Source: Parachlamydiales bacterium
GTDB taxonomy: Bacteria > Chlamydiota > Chlamydiia > Chlamydiales > Simkaniaceae
DNA: 19,077 nt
Assembly (NCBI GenBank): GCA_030641465.1
Contig: DAOWHK010000066.1
Location: forward strand, 1-19,077
Direction: 5' to 3'
Shown: positions 7,539 to 15,160 of the stretch, in pieces
Position numbering within the stretch: the first letter of the stretch is position 1
Layout: each line of letters starts with the position of its first letter
The notes under the pieces: generated by a model
Seen by the model: only the letters and a program-made list of their open reading frames with translations
What the model was told of the DNA's origin: nothing
Databases searched by the model: none
Position numbers and translations under genes: made by a program

Positions 7539-9061
7539 GATCGCTCATCACCTTTTAGCATTTCATCTGAACTTTTAGGTCCCCAAGTGCCAGCTTCATA
7601 GCTTGGAAAATCTTTAGGAGGTGTTTTGGACCAGTATTCCAAGATCGGAGAAAAAAGTTTCCATGAGTGAAAGACTTCATCTTGCCTTGCAAAAAGTGTG
7701 CTATCTCCTGCGATGCAGTCGCATAGCAGTCTTTCGTAGGCATCAGGTGGAGCGAGTCCAAAAAATGCTCCATATCTAAAATCCATTGTGACGGGTTGAA
7801 TGGGGCTGCTCGGTCCTGGTACTTTGGAGTTAATTTTTAATGCAATACCTTCATTTGGCTGAATTCGAATTGCGAGTACATTTGGTTCGTTATTTTTACT
7901 CGTTTTTTGGAACAACACTCCTGGTGGCTCTTTAAAAGTGATGGCAATTTCCGTTGTGCGCTTTGGAAGTCTTTTTGCGCCTCTTAAATAAAATGGGACC
8001 CCATCCCAGCGCCAATTGTCGATAAATAACTTGACTGCAGCATAGGTTTCAACTGTTGAATTGGGGTCGACGTTATCTTCCTCTCTATAACCTTTTACAG
8101 GATCTCCATCTACAAAACCTGCCCCATATTGCCCCCTAATAGCATTTTTTTCGAAATCATCACCAGTAAAGGGTCTAAGAGCTTCAAGAACTTTTACTTT
8201 TTCATCGCGAATGGCATCAGCTGTTAGATTAACGGGCGGCTCCATAGCAACAAGGGAGAGTAGCTGCATCATATGATTTTGCATGATATCTCTTACGAGA
8301 CCCTGCTCTTCGTAAAATTTACCCCGAGTTCCAATGCCGATATCTTCTGCTACGGTAATCTGTACATGATCAATATAGCGATGGTTCCAAAGGGATTCGA
8401 AAAGAGAATTTGCAAATCTAAAAACAAGAAGATTTTGTACTGTTTCTTTTCCAAGATAGTGATCAATTCGATAAATTTGTTTTTCACTTAAATATTGAGT
8501 TAGCTCTTTTTGCAATTGCACTGCGGAGTCATAGTCATGCCCAAAAGGTTTTTCAATAATGACTTTTGACCATTTTTCTCCTGATTCATCATGATCGTAA
8601 ATAAGATTGTGTTTTCGAAGTTTTTCGACAATTTTTGTAAAGTAGCTCGGCTGCGTTGATAGATAAAAAATATGGTTCCCGCGGGTTCCGTGACTTGAGC
8701 CAATTTCCGCAAGACTTTTAGAAAGACTTTCATATCCTGCATCATCGTCAAACTCGGACATGTGATAATAGATTTGATTTTTAAATGTATCCCAGACGGG
8801 TTCATCGATGGGTTTGACACGAGAGTGTTCACTGATCGCTTGTTTCATCTCTTCGCGAAAAACATCATTTGTTTTCTCCCTTCTTGCAAATCCAACGCAG
8901 GCAAAATTTGAGGGGATTTGACCTTCTCGTTTGAGATTATAAAGAGCAGGCATCAGTTTGCGGGCTGTGAGATCGCCTGTTGCGCCAAAAATGATCACAA
9001 TACAGGGATCTAAGCTACGCGTAGATTGGCCGGGCTCTTCTAGGGGATGATCATGAGGCAT
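7523..9061 (-). CDS. zwf: Glucose-6-phosphate 1-dehydrogenase
   Basis: This enzyme oxidises glucose-6-phosphate to 6-phosphogluconolactone, making NADPH. The NADP-binding loop GATGDLT is at 26-32, the conserved EKPFG at 170-174, and the substrate-binding and catalytic signature RIDHYLGKE at 198-206, including the His-Asp pair. The C-terminal domain shows the usual WRWDGVPFYLRGAKRLP segment. At 512 residues it has normal length. The start at 9061 has AGGA six bases upstream. The first about 18 residues are polar and not part of the fold. It is the first gene of zwf-opcA-pgl(-tsaD), and a 331-bp non-coding region with a palindrome separates it from ruvX, so it needs its own promoter in that gap; I see no strong one. 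Confidence 0.97.
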   Translation of the reverse strand: MPHDHPLEEPGQSTRSLDPCIVIIFGATGDLTARKLMPALYNLKREGQIPSNFACVGFARREKTNDVFREEMKQAISEHSRVKPIDEPVWDTFKNQIYYHMSEFDDDAGYESLSKSLAEIGSSHGTRGNHIFYLSTQPSYFTKIVEKLRKHNLIYDHDESGEKWSKVIIEKPFGHDYDSAVQLQKELTQYLSEKQIYRIDHYLGKETVQNLLVFRFANSLFESLWNHRYIDHVQITVAEDIGIGTRGKFYEEQGLVRDIMQNHMMQLLSLVAMEPPVNLTADAIRDEKVKVLEALRPFTGDDFEKNAIRGQYGAGFVDGDPVKGYREEDNVDPNSTVETYAAVKLFIDNWRWDGVPFYLRGAKRLPKRTTEIAITFKEPPGVLFQKTSKNNEPNVLAIRIQPNEGIALKINSKVPGPSSPIQPVTMDFRYGAFFGLAPPDAYERLLCDCIAGDSTLFARQDEVFHSWKLFSPILEYWSKTPPKDFPSYEAGTWGPKSSDEMLKGDERSWRLI

Positions 9062-9143
9062 GGGAATTCCTAAATGTACAAATATTTTTTTAGCAAAACA
9101 TTTTTCTATTTAAGAATCAAGCTTTGACCCAAGTTGCTACCTA

Positions 9144-9310
9144 TAGGGAGTGTTGAAAAAGTCCATCCCTAAGTCTTTGTCGCTCTTTTTATCAAATTTC
9201 GTAATTTTGTAAACCGCTTATATTCAGACATATGCTAGTTTACAAAATTGCAAAATTTGATAGAAAATCTTCGAAAAATCCCTAGACAGCGACTTTCTCA
9301 ACACCCCCTA
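9144..9310. repeat. 167-bp imperfect palindrome, MITE-like element 1 (ruvX-zwf gap)
   Basis: The outer ends, TAGGGAGTGTTGAAAAAGTC (9144-9163) and 9291-9310, are reverse complements at 18 of 20 positions. An inner pair, 9190-9214 and 9238-9262, matches at 23 of 25 around a 23-nt centre. The parts between are less similar. Both ends are flanked by TA. There is no open reading frame. This fits a non-autonomous inverted-repeat element that uses the transposase of an insertion sequence elsewhere; that origin is inferred. It fills most of the 331-bp non-coding stretch 9062-9392, whose remainder holds the hairpin at 9366-9382 and the AT-rich zwf leader. Confidence 0.65.
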
Positions 9311-9365
9311 AACTTTCTACTAAGAGCTTTATTTGGGTTTTGATACGTAGAATCGATTTGAGGCC

Positions 9366-9382
9366 AAGGGCCAAAAGCCCTT
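9366..9382 (-). terminator. Possible weak terminator hairpin after ruvX
   Basis: A 6-bp GC-rich stem (AAGGGC / GCCCTT) with a 5-nt loop lies 11 bp after the ruvX stop. It has no U-run downstream on the minus strand, so termination would be weak or factor-dependent. Confidence 0.3.
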
Positions 9383-9392
9383 TAACTAAGGT

Positions 9393-9824
9393 TTAGGTAG
9401 CAATTTGGGTCTTTGGAGAATCAAGGTAGCTTTGAAGAATCAAGGTGGCACTTAAAGTGTCGATATGCTTTACCCTTTTTTTTCTTTTCATCTGATCAGA
9501 GATAAGCATGCGCTCTACTTGTTTTGAGGTAAGCCTTTCGTCCCAAAGAGTCACAGGGATTTTAGAGATCTTTTCAAGATCTAACGCAAATTGCCGAGCA
9601 AGTGTCGTTGTGCTGCTATCTTTTCCTGAAAGAAGAAGGGGGAGGCCTACAATAAATCGATCTATATCTTTTCCCTCAAGCTCTTTAACTATTAGCAAAA
9701 TTGTATCTTCTGGCTTTTTCTGGGTTTTAATGACAGCAATAGGGGACGCAATTATTTGCATAGGATCGGAAAGTGCAAGACCAATCCTTGCCATTCCAAA
9801 ATCAATCCCAGCGAGTCTACCCAT
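9393..9824 (-). CDS. ruvX: Putative pre-16S rRNA nuclease / Holliday junction resolvase-like YqgF (RuvX)
   Basis: This is a small RNase H-fold nuclease family involved in maturing the 5' end of 16S rRNA; a Holliday-junction role has also been proposed. Acidic active-site residues are in place: D8 in LAGIDFGMARIG, E96 in LWDERLTS and D122 in KHIDTLSA. GLPLLLSG at 60-67 is the family's GLP motif. The 143-residue length is normal. The start overlaps the pyrG end by 8 bp (ATGGGTAG), so translation is coupled. The last codons contain a short 17-bp direct repeat (one mismatch, 19-bp period, about 9411-9446), and the 3' end is one arm of an 18-bp inverted repeat. Confidence 0.93.
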   Translation of the reverse strand: MGRLAGIDFGMARIGLALSDPMQIIASPIAVIKTQKKPEDTILLIVKELEGKDIDRFIVGLPLLLSGKDSSTTTLARQFALDLEKISKIPVTLWDERLTSKQVERMLISDQMKRKKRVKHIDTLSATLILQSYLDSPKTQIAT

Positions 9825-11403
9825 GAGAGATACTTTTGGTAATAAAATCGTAAAAAAGAGGGTGGCAATCTGTTGGCTTAGATTGAAACTCAGGATGAAA
9901 TTGTACGCCTATCATCCAAGGATGATTTTGATTTTCCACGATCTCTGGAAGAGAGTTTTCGCTCCATGTGCCAGAGATGAGCAGTCCATTTTTTTCAAAA
10001 AGTTCCCTGTACTCGGTGTTAAACTCATAACGATGGCGATGTCTTTCTGTAATTTGCTCTTTTCCGTAAATCTGATGGGCCTTTGTGCCTTTTTTTAAAA
10101 TACAAGGGTAAGCGCCAAGACGCATCGTTCCTCCGAGATTTTTGACATTTTTTTGCTCACTTAAAAGAGAAATGACTTTGTACTCTGTGTCGGGATCGAT
10201 TTCTGTAGAGTTTGCATCTTTTAGTCCAAGAACATTTTGCGCAAACTCAACAACCATCACCTGCATTCCAAGGCAAATGCCAAAATAGGGGATTTTGTTT
10301 TCTCTACATCGCTTTGCAATTTGCACCTTCCCTGCAAATCCTCGCTCGCCAAATCCTCCAGGAATAAGGTAGCCATCGCAGCCATTTACAGCATTTGGTT
10401 TTTCTGCATCATACACCTTGACTTCGACCTCTACTTGGTTTGCAATGCCAGCTGCAATCAACGCCTCAACAATAGATTTGTATGCATCTTGATGCTTTGT
10501 ATATTTCCCAACAATACCAATTGTAATTTTTTTTGAAGGATTTTTTAATCGGGTCAGGATTTTTTCCCATTTTGCAGTCGAAGATTTTTTCGTAGAAAGA
10601 CCAAGTTGCGCGCAGATTTTTTCATCGATGGCGCTCTTATGCAGATTTATGGGGATTTCATAAATAGAAAGAGAAGCATCGGGCTCGTCAATGACAGCAT
10701 CTTTTGGAACACTGCAAAAAAGACTAATCTTTTCCTTGATTTCATTAGAAAGAGGGTTTTCTGATCGACAAACAATGAAATCAGGAATGATCCCAATTGC
10801 TCGAAGCGCCTGCACTGAGTGCTGCGTTGGCTTTGTTTTAACTTCACCTGCCGCTTTCAAATGAGGAACGTAAGTGAGGTGAATTGTAAGGCAGTCTCCT
10901 CTATTTTCATTTTCAAATTGCCGGATCGCTTCAAGAAAGGGGAGCGATTCGATGTCACCGACCGTTCCACCAATTTCTACGATGGTGATATCGATTCCTT
11001 TTTCTTGCAAAGCCGCGTTTATTATCCGCTGTTTGATTTCATTTGTAATATGAGGAATGACTTGCACTGTGCTTCCAAGGAAATCTCCGCGCCGCTCTTT
11101 CAGAGTGACTGTATTGTAAACTTGACCAGCTGTTGCATTCGAATGTTTGGAAAGGGGAGAGTTTGTAAATCTGTAATAATGCCCGAGATCAAGATCTGTT
11201 TCGCAGCCATCAGCTGTTACATAAACCTCTCCATGCTCAAATGGATTCATCGTTCCAGGATCGACATTTACGTAGGGATCGAGCTTGAGCAGAGCAATTT
11301 TTAGCCCTCGACTCTCAAGTAGTGATGCAATAGATGCTGCAGTAATACCCTTTCCAAGAGAGGATACTACGCCGCCTGTAACAAAAATAAACTTTTGATT
11401 CAT
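9817..11403 (-). CDS. pyrG: CTP synthase
   Basis: CTP synthase converts UTP, ATP and glutamine to CTP. The N-terminal synthase domain shows the P-loop SSLGKG at 14-19, LDPYVNVDPGTMNPFEHGEV at 41-60 and EIGGTVGDIES at 143-153. The C-terminal class I glutamine amidotransferase domain has nucleophile C377 (YFGICLGMQ) and the H503/E505 pair (QFHPEF). At 528 residues it is slightly short but complete. The start MNQKFIFVTGGVVSSLGKGI is the family start. No clear ribosome-binding site is seen before the ATG. The promoter must lie at or inside the edge of the palindrome at 11421-11583, where TATATT and TATTAT occur near 11420. It overlaps ruvX downstream. Confidence 0.98.
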   Translation of the reverse strand: MNQKFIFVTGGVVSSLGKGITAASIASLLESRGLKIALLKLDPYVNVDPGTMNPFEHGEVYVTADGCETDLDLGHYYRFTNSPLSKHSNATAGQVYNTVTLKERRGDFLGSTVQVIPHITNEIKQRIINAALQEKGIDITIVEIGGTVGDIESLPFLEAIRQFENENRGDCLTIHLTYVPHLKAAGEVKTKPTQHSVQALRAIGIIPDFIVCRSENPLSNEIKEKISLFCSVPKDAVIDEPDASLSIYEIPINLHKSAIDEKICAQLGLSTKKSSTAKWEKILTRLKNPSKKITIGIVGKYTKHQDAYKSIVEALIAAGIANQVEVEVKVYDAEKPNAVNGCDGYLIPGGFGERGFAGKVQIAKRCRENKIPYFGICLGMQVMVVEFAQNVLGLKDANSTEIDPDTEYKVISLLSEQKNVKNLGGTMRLGAYPCILKKGTKAHQIYGKEQITERHRHRYEFNTEYRELFEKNGLLISGTWSENSLPEIVENQNHPWMIGVQFHPEFQSKPTDCHPLFYDFITKSISHG

Positions 11404-11420
11404 AACGGGTAATTTTATAA

Positions 11421-11583
11421 TATAGTGGATTAAATCTTGATTGATAAAATCGGCTGATTAGATTTTTTTATAAAACAAAGCATGGAGAGCGACAATGACT
11501 TTGTAAAGTCATCGAGCTCGAATGCTAAGTTCTATGAGAAAAGATACAGATGGAGTTTATCAATCAAGATTTAATTTACTATA
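11421..11583. repeat. 163-bp imperfect palindrome, MITE-like element 2 (between divergent pyrG and transporter genes)
   Basis: The left end, from 11421 (TATAGTGGATTAAATCTTGA...), and the right end, to 11583, are reverse complements over about 28 bases with two mismatches. The similarity continues more loosely to a central hairpin TGACTTTGTAAAGTCA (about 11497-11512), flanked by AGCAT (11479-11483) and ATGCT (11521-11525). Both ends begin or end with TATA, as expected if the target was TA. No open reading frame is present. It occupies most of the 229-bp gap between pyrG and the first transporter. Each end carries an outward TTTATC, 18 bp, then TATATT or TATACA, which could be weak outward promoters; this is speculative. 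Confidence 0.65.
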
Positions 11584-11632
11584 CATCTATTAAACTTGCA
11601 AATGATTCCACGATTTTGGTACGGGTAAGAAT

Positions 11633-12559
11633 ATGACAAAGCATCCCCCACTTGAGAGAAATATTAAAAAAGCGATCATATTGATCTTGATTGGATCTGT
11701 ATTTCTTGCGTTGCAGGCGATGTTTGTAAAGCTTGCATCGCCTTTTGTGAATCCTAGTGTTTTGGTTTTTGATAGGGCTATTATTTGCTTATTTGCAGTT
11801 TATTTTGCAGCAGCATTTCATTTTCCAAAGGAAATTTTTAAAGGCCTTTATAAAACACATCATTTTAAGAAACATCTAATTAGATCCGGATTTGGCATGG
11901 GAGGGGTCTTTGGATTTTATATTGCGCTAAAAATGATCTCCATTGCAAATGCTACTGTTTTACTTCTTACAATGCCGCTATTTGTTCCAATTATTGGGCG
12001 CATTTGGAAAAAAGTAAAAATTCCTGCGAAAATGTGGATAGGAATTGGAATTTCTTTTTTGGGGGTGATTATTCTTCTTAGGCCCGATCGAGGCATTGTG
12101 AATATAGGAGCTTTGTTTGCACTCGCAGGTGGAATGAGTGGTGCCATAGGACTAATTGGTGTCAGGAATTTACATCATTACCGAGAACCGTCGCTTCGAA
12201 TTATGAGCTACTTTTTTACCTTCACAGCACTTGTTGGGTTAATCGCTGCACTAGCAACTCCTGAAACCTATGAAATTTCTTGGAGCAGGGAGCTCTTTTT
12301 ACTACTCATTATGGTTGGGTTTTCTACACTTGGATATCAAATCTGTTTGACCTTGGCTGGTAAGTATGCACCGATGCGCCTACTCAGCCCTTTTCTGTAC
12401 TTCAGTATCATTCTTACAATTTTCCCAGACTATTTTATTTGGAAGGATCATCTGACAATAAGTACAATAATTGGGATCATATTAATCGTTATAGGAACTA
12501 TTATTAAAGTCCTTCTTTTCCCGAAAAAAGATGAGATTGTGGAAAAAAAGATTTTATGA
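11633..12559 (+). CDS. EamA/DMT-superfamily membrane transporter, copy 1
   Basis: This is a polytopic inner-membrane protein with about ten hydrophobic helices in two homologous EamA halves. The first helix is at about 13-34 (KKAIILILIGSVFLALQAMF), the end of half one is WIGIGISFLGVIILLRPDRG, and half two begins near IGALFALAGGMSGAIG. A basic C-terminus, FPKKDEIVEKK, closes it. The family includes exporters and importers of amino acids, nucleotide-type metabolites and S-adenosylmethionine; the substrate cannot be read from sequence. The gene downstream is a paralogue of identical length (308 residues), overlapping by 4 bp (ATGA). The start MTKHPPLERN is shared by both copies, which supports it, though the ribosome-binding site is weak. 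It is probably the first gene of a plus-strand operon. Confidence 0.9.
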   Translation: MTKHPPLERNIKKAIILILIGSVFLALQAMFVKLASPFVNPSVLVFDRAIICLFAVYFAAAFHFPKEIFKGLYKTHHFKKHLIRSGFGMGGVFGFYIALKMISIANATVLLLTMPLFVPIIGRIWKKVKIPAKMWIGIGISFLGVIILLRPDRGIVNIGALFALAGGMSGAIGLIGVRNLHHYREPSLRIMSYFFTFTALVGLIAALATPETYEISWSRELFLLLIMVGFSTLGYQICLTLAGKYAPMRLLSPFLYFSIILTIFPDYFIWKDHLTISTIIGIILIVIGTIIKVLLFPKKDEIVEKKIL

Positions 12560-13482
12560 CGAAGCATTTGCCACTTGAGAGAAATACTAAAAAAGCAATT
12601 ATATTGATTCTGATAAGTTCTGTATTTCTTGCATTGCAGGCGATGTTTGTAAAGCTTGCAGCGCCCTATGTGAATGCTAGTATTTTGGTTTTTGATAGAG
12701 CGTTTATCTGTCTTATTGCAATTTATGTTGCGGCTGCGTTTCATTTTCCACGGCACGTTTTTAAAGGCCTTTATAAAACAAAGCATTTTAAGAAGCATTT
12801 AATAAGATCATGTTTTGGTATGGCGGGGATATTTGGATTTTATCTCGCTCTAAGCATGATCTCTCTTGCAAATGCGACAGTGTTAGTGCTGACTATTCCT
12901 TTATTTGTTCCAATCATAGGTCGTGTTTGGAAAAAAATAAAAATCCCAGCAAAAATGTGGATTGGAATCCTGATTGCATTTATTGGTGTGATTATTCTTG
13001 TAAAGCCTGATCAAGGAATTATTAGTATCGGTGCACTCCTTGCTTTATCAGGAGGGGTTTTTGGAGCAGTTGGACACGTTGGAGTCAGACATTTACATTA
13101 TTATAGAGAACCCTCTATTCGGATTATCAGCTATTATTGCACAATCACAGCCTTTTTTGGTCTGATAGCTGCCCTTGTTACACCTGGAACTTATGCAATT
13201 TCTTGGAGCATGGAGCTCTTTTTGCTGCTTCTGATGGTTGGTTTTTCTACCCTTGGATGTCAAGTCTGTTTGACCGTGGCTGGTAAACATGCCCCGATGC
13301 GCCTTTTGAGTCCTTTTCTTTACTTCAGCGTCATTTTTACAATTTTCCCAGACTATTTTATTTGGCATGATCATCTGACAATAAGTGCAATTATTGGGAT
13401 CCTATTAATTGCTTTTGGCACCATCATTAAAGTCCTTCTTTTCCCGAAAAAAGAGGAGATCATCAAAAAAACACTTGAATAG
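12556..13482 (+). CDS. EamA/DMT-superfamily membrane transporter, copy 2
   Basis: This is a tandem paralogue of the preceding gene: 308 residues, aligning end to end without gaps, and about three quarters identical by eye. Blocks such as HLIRS-FGM, ANATVL, PLFVPIIGR, KIPAKMWIG, APMRLLSPFLYFS and FPDYFIW are shared. Some differences fall inside helices (for example GLIGVRNLHH versus GHVGVRHLHY), so substrate or gating may have changed. Its ATG lies inside the stop region of copy 1 (ATGA), giving coupled translation. Two half-units may act together as a heterodimer or as two separate carriers; both are inference. The pfp gene starts 29 bp downstream, so it may be in the same transcript. Confidence 0.9.
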   Translation: MTKHLPLERNTKKAIILILISSVFLALQAMFVKLAAPYVNASILVFDRAFICLIAIYVAAAFHFPRHVFKGLYKTKHFKKHLIRSCFGMAGIFGFYLALSMISLANATVLVLTIPLFVPIIGRVWKKIKIPAKMWIGILIAFIGVIILVKPDQGIISIGALLALSGGVFGAVGHVGVRHLHYYREPSIRIISYYCTITAFFGLIAALVTPGTYAISWSMELFLLLLMVGFSTLGCQVCLTVAGKHAPMRLLSPFLYFSVIFTIFPDYFIWHDHLTISAIIGILLIAFGTIIKVLLFPKKEEIIKKTLE

Positions 13483-13511
13483 ATGTAATAGTGTTGATTA
13501 GATTTATCTCT

Positions 13512-15089
13512 ATGGACTTACAATCATTTAGACAAAAGTATCTTCCGAAAATCCCTGAAATTTTAAAAGATATTCGCGCGCTTCACCCAAAATTAGAAGA
13601 AGTAACAGAGCCTCTTGACAAAGAGATTGAGAAACTTTTTACAAAGACCTCAAGGCAACCTCTTTTGCATTTTGTAAAAGGGGAGATCTTGGACACAAAA
13701 CCTTTAAAAATTGGTGTTGTGTTCTCAGGAGGGCAAGCACCTGGTGGTCATAATGTGATTGCTGGAATTTTTGACGCTCTAGTGCAGCTACATATTGATT
13801 CAGAGCTATTCGGATTTTTAGGAGGTCCTAAGGGGATTATTGACGGAGATTATAAAATTCTAAATGAAGAAACAATAAATCCTTTTCGCAATATTGGAGG
13901 GTTTAATCTTATTGGCTCTGGAAGAGATAAAATTTCCACGGAAAGTGATTTACGTAAAGCTAAACAAACCCTCGAAAAATTAAAATTAAACGGTCTTATA
14001 ATTGTTGGGGGCGATGATTCGAATACAAACGCCGCAGTACTTGCAGAATATTTAGGAGATTCCATTAGTGTAATTGGTGTTCCTAAAACCATTGATGGAG
14101 ACTTAAAAAACCCTTTTGTCGAAGTTTCTTTCGGATTCGATACGGCCTCTAAAACCTACGCAGAAATGATTGGTAATATTGGGCGCGATGCCCTTTCTGC
14201 GAAAAAATACTACCACTTTATTAAGCTTATGGGAAGGTCCGCCTCTCATATAGCACTTGAGTGCGCACTAAAAACCGAACCAAATCTTACTCTTATTGGG
14301 GAAGAAATTGAAAAAAATAAGCAAACAATTTCTGAAATTACTAAGCAAATAGCAGATCTTATAATAAAGCGTGCAAGCAAAGATAAACATTACGGTTTGA
14401 TTCTCATTCCAGAAGGGCTCATTGAGTTTATACCTGAAATGAAATGTTTGATTAAAGAATTAAACGAGCTCCTTTCAGCTGAGGAATTTGATCAAAAGAG
14501 CATCAAAGAAAAACTTTCTAAGTCCAGTCTTACTACTTTTGAGTCTTTGCCGAGCAGTATTCAAAAGCAGCTTCTTTTAGAGCGTGATCCTCATGGAAAT
14601 GTGCAAGTTGCTAAAATTCAAACAGAAGAGCTTTTTCTAGAAACTGTCTCAGCTGTGCTGAGCAAGAAAGGGATCAAATTTCATGCTACAAGCCACTCAT
14701 TTGGATATGAGGGGAGAGCGGGGTTTCCCTCTAATTTTGATGCGGACTATTGCTACAGCCTCGGTATTTTGGCAACTCTTCTCGTAAAATCGGGAGTTAC
14801 GAGTTATATGTGCAGTATTCAAGGACTTGCAAAGCCTGCAAGCAAGTGGAACCTCTTGGGCCTTCCCCTTGTTAGTCTCCTAAACTTTGAAATGCGTAAA
14901 GGAAAAAAGACCCCAGTCATTCAAAAAAACCTAGTTGATTTAGAAGGAAAGCCTTTTCAAAGCTTTGCAGACCAAAGAGAAAAATGGTCTCTTGGTGATC
15001 AGTATCTCTGTCCAGGTCCTATCCAGTTTTTTGGGAGTGAAGCAATAACTGATTCAAGGTCAGTTACTTTACTATTAGAATCAGAATAA
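13512..15089 (+). CDS. pfp: Pyrophosphate-dependent 6-phosphofructokinase
   Basis: The enzyme phosphorylates fructose-6-phosphate using pyrophosphate, a reversible glycolytic step; PPi use is typical of Chlamydiae. The phosphate-donor loop FSGGQAPGGHN is at 71-81. GGDDS at 166-170 carries the second Asp that blocks ATP binding. PKTIDGDL is at 191-198, with the Lys and catalytic Asp expected in PPi enzymes, and MGRSASH is at 240-246. PEGLIEF follows a helical insertion. The 525-residue length fits the long (beta-like) PFP class. I chose the ATG at 13512 because QSFRQKYLPKIPEIL matches the family N-terminus. A GTG at 13491 would add seven residues; neither has a good ribosome-binding site. Confidence 0.95.
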   Translation: MDLQSFRQKYLPKIPEILKDIRALHPKLEEVTEPLDKEIEKLFTKTSRQPLLHFVKGEILDTKPLKIGVVFSGGQAPGGHNVIAGIFDALVQLHIDSELFGFLGGPKGIIDGDYKILNEETINPFRNIGGFNLIGSGRDKISTESDLRKAKQTLEKLKLNGLIIVGGDDSNTNAAVLAEYLGDSISVIGVPKTIDGDLKNPFVEVSFGFDTASKTYAEMIGNIGRDALSAKKYYHFIKLMGRSASHIALECALKTEPNLTLIGEEIEKNKQTISEITKQIADLIIKRASKDKHYGLILIPEGLIEFIPEMKCLIKELNELLSAEEFDQKSIKEKLSKSSLTTFESLPSSIQKQLLLERDPHGNVQVAKIQTEELFLETVSAVLSKKGIKFHATSHSFGYEGRAGFPSNFDADYCYSLGILATLLVKSGVTSYMCSIQGLAKPASKWNLLGLPLVSLLNFEMRKGKKTPVIQKNLVDLEGKPFQSFADQREKWSLGDQYLCPGPIQFFGSEAITDSRSVTLLLESE

Positions 15090-15160
15090 CTCATTGATTT
15101 TATCTATTTAATTTATTAATAACAAAATATAGTTGTTAATTAATTACGTTATCATAAAAA

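Larger units (their letters stand above)
9126..9411. repeat. Outer 18-bp inverted repeat bracketing the ruvX-zwf gap
   Basis: The sequence at 9126-9143 (GACCCAAGTTGCTACCTA) is the reverse complement of 9394-9411 with one mismatch. The second arm is the 3' end of ruvX, including part of its stop codon. The first arm ends one base before the palindromic element at 9144. The two arms enclose about 250 bp, so this is either a copied fragment of the ruvX end in inverted orientation or part of a larger foldback. Confidence 0.5.

Noticed and set aside
9508..10098. 196-codon plus-strand open frame antisense to ruvX and pyrG
   Set aside because: It lies wholly opposite two clearly identified genes with all family motifs, and its translation has no recognisable domain.
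10819..11304. 161-codon plus-strand open frame antisense to pyrG
   Set aside because: It is a shadow of the conserved CTP synthase N-terminal domain; cysteine-rich nonsense-like composition.
12448..12798. 116-codon minus-strand frame across the transporter junction
   Set aside because: Antisense to both transporter genes, very basic and low-complexity; no support.
11633..13482. Transporter pair as an assembly duplication artefact
   Set aside because: The copies differ at about a quarter of residues spread along the whole length and both frames are intact.
13491..13511. GTG start for pfp seven codons upstream
   Set aside because: The internal ATG gives the family-like N-terminus and the GTG has no ribosome-binding site.
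15113..15144. Terminator between pfp and the NAPE-PLD-like gene
   Set aside because: The hairpin is short, AT-only with a wobble pair, and has no U-run; too weak to list as a terminator.
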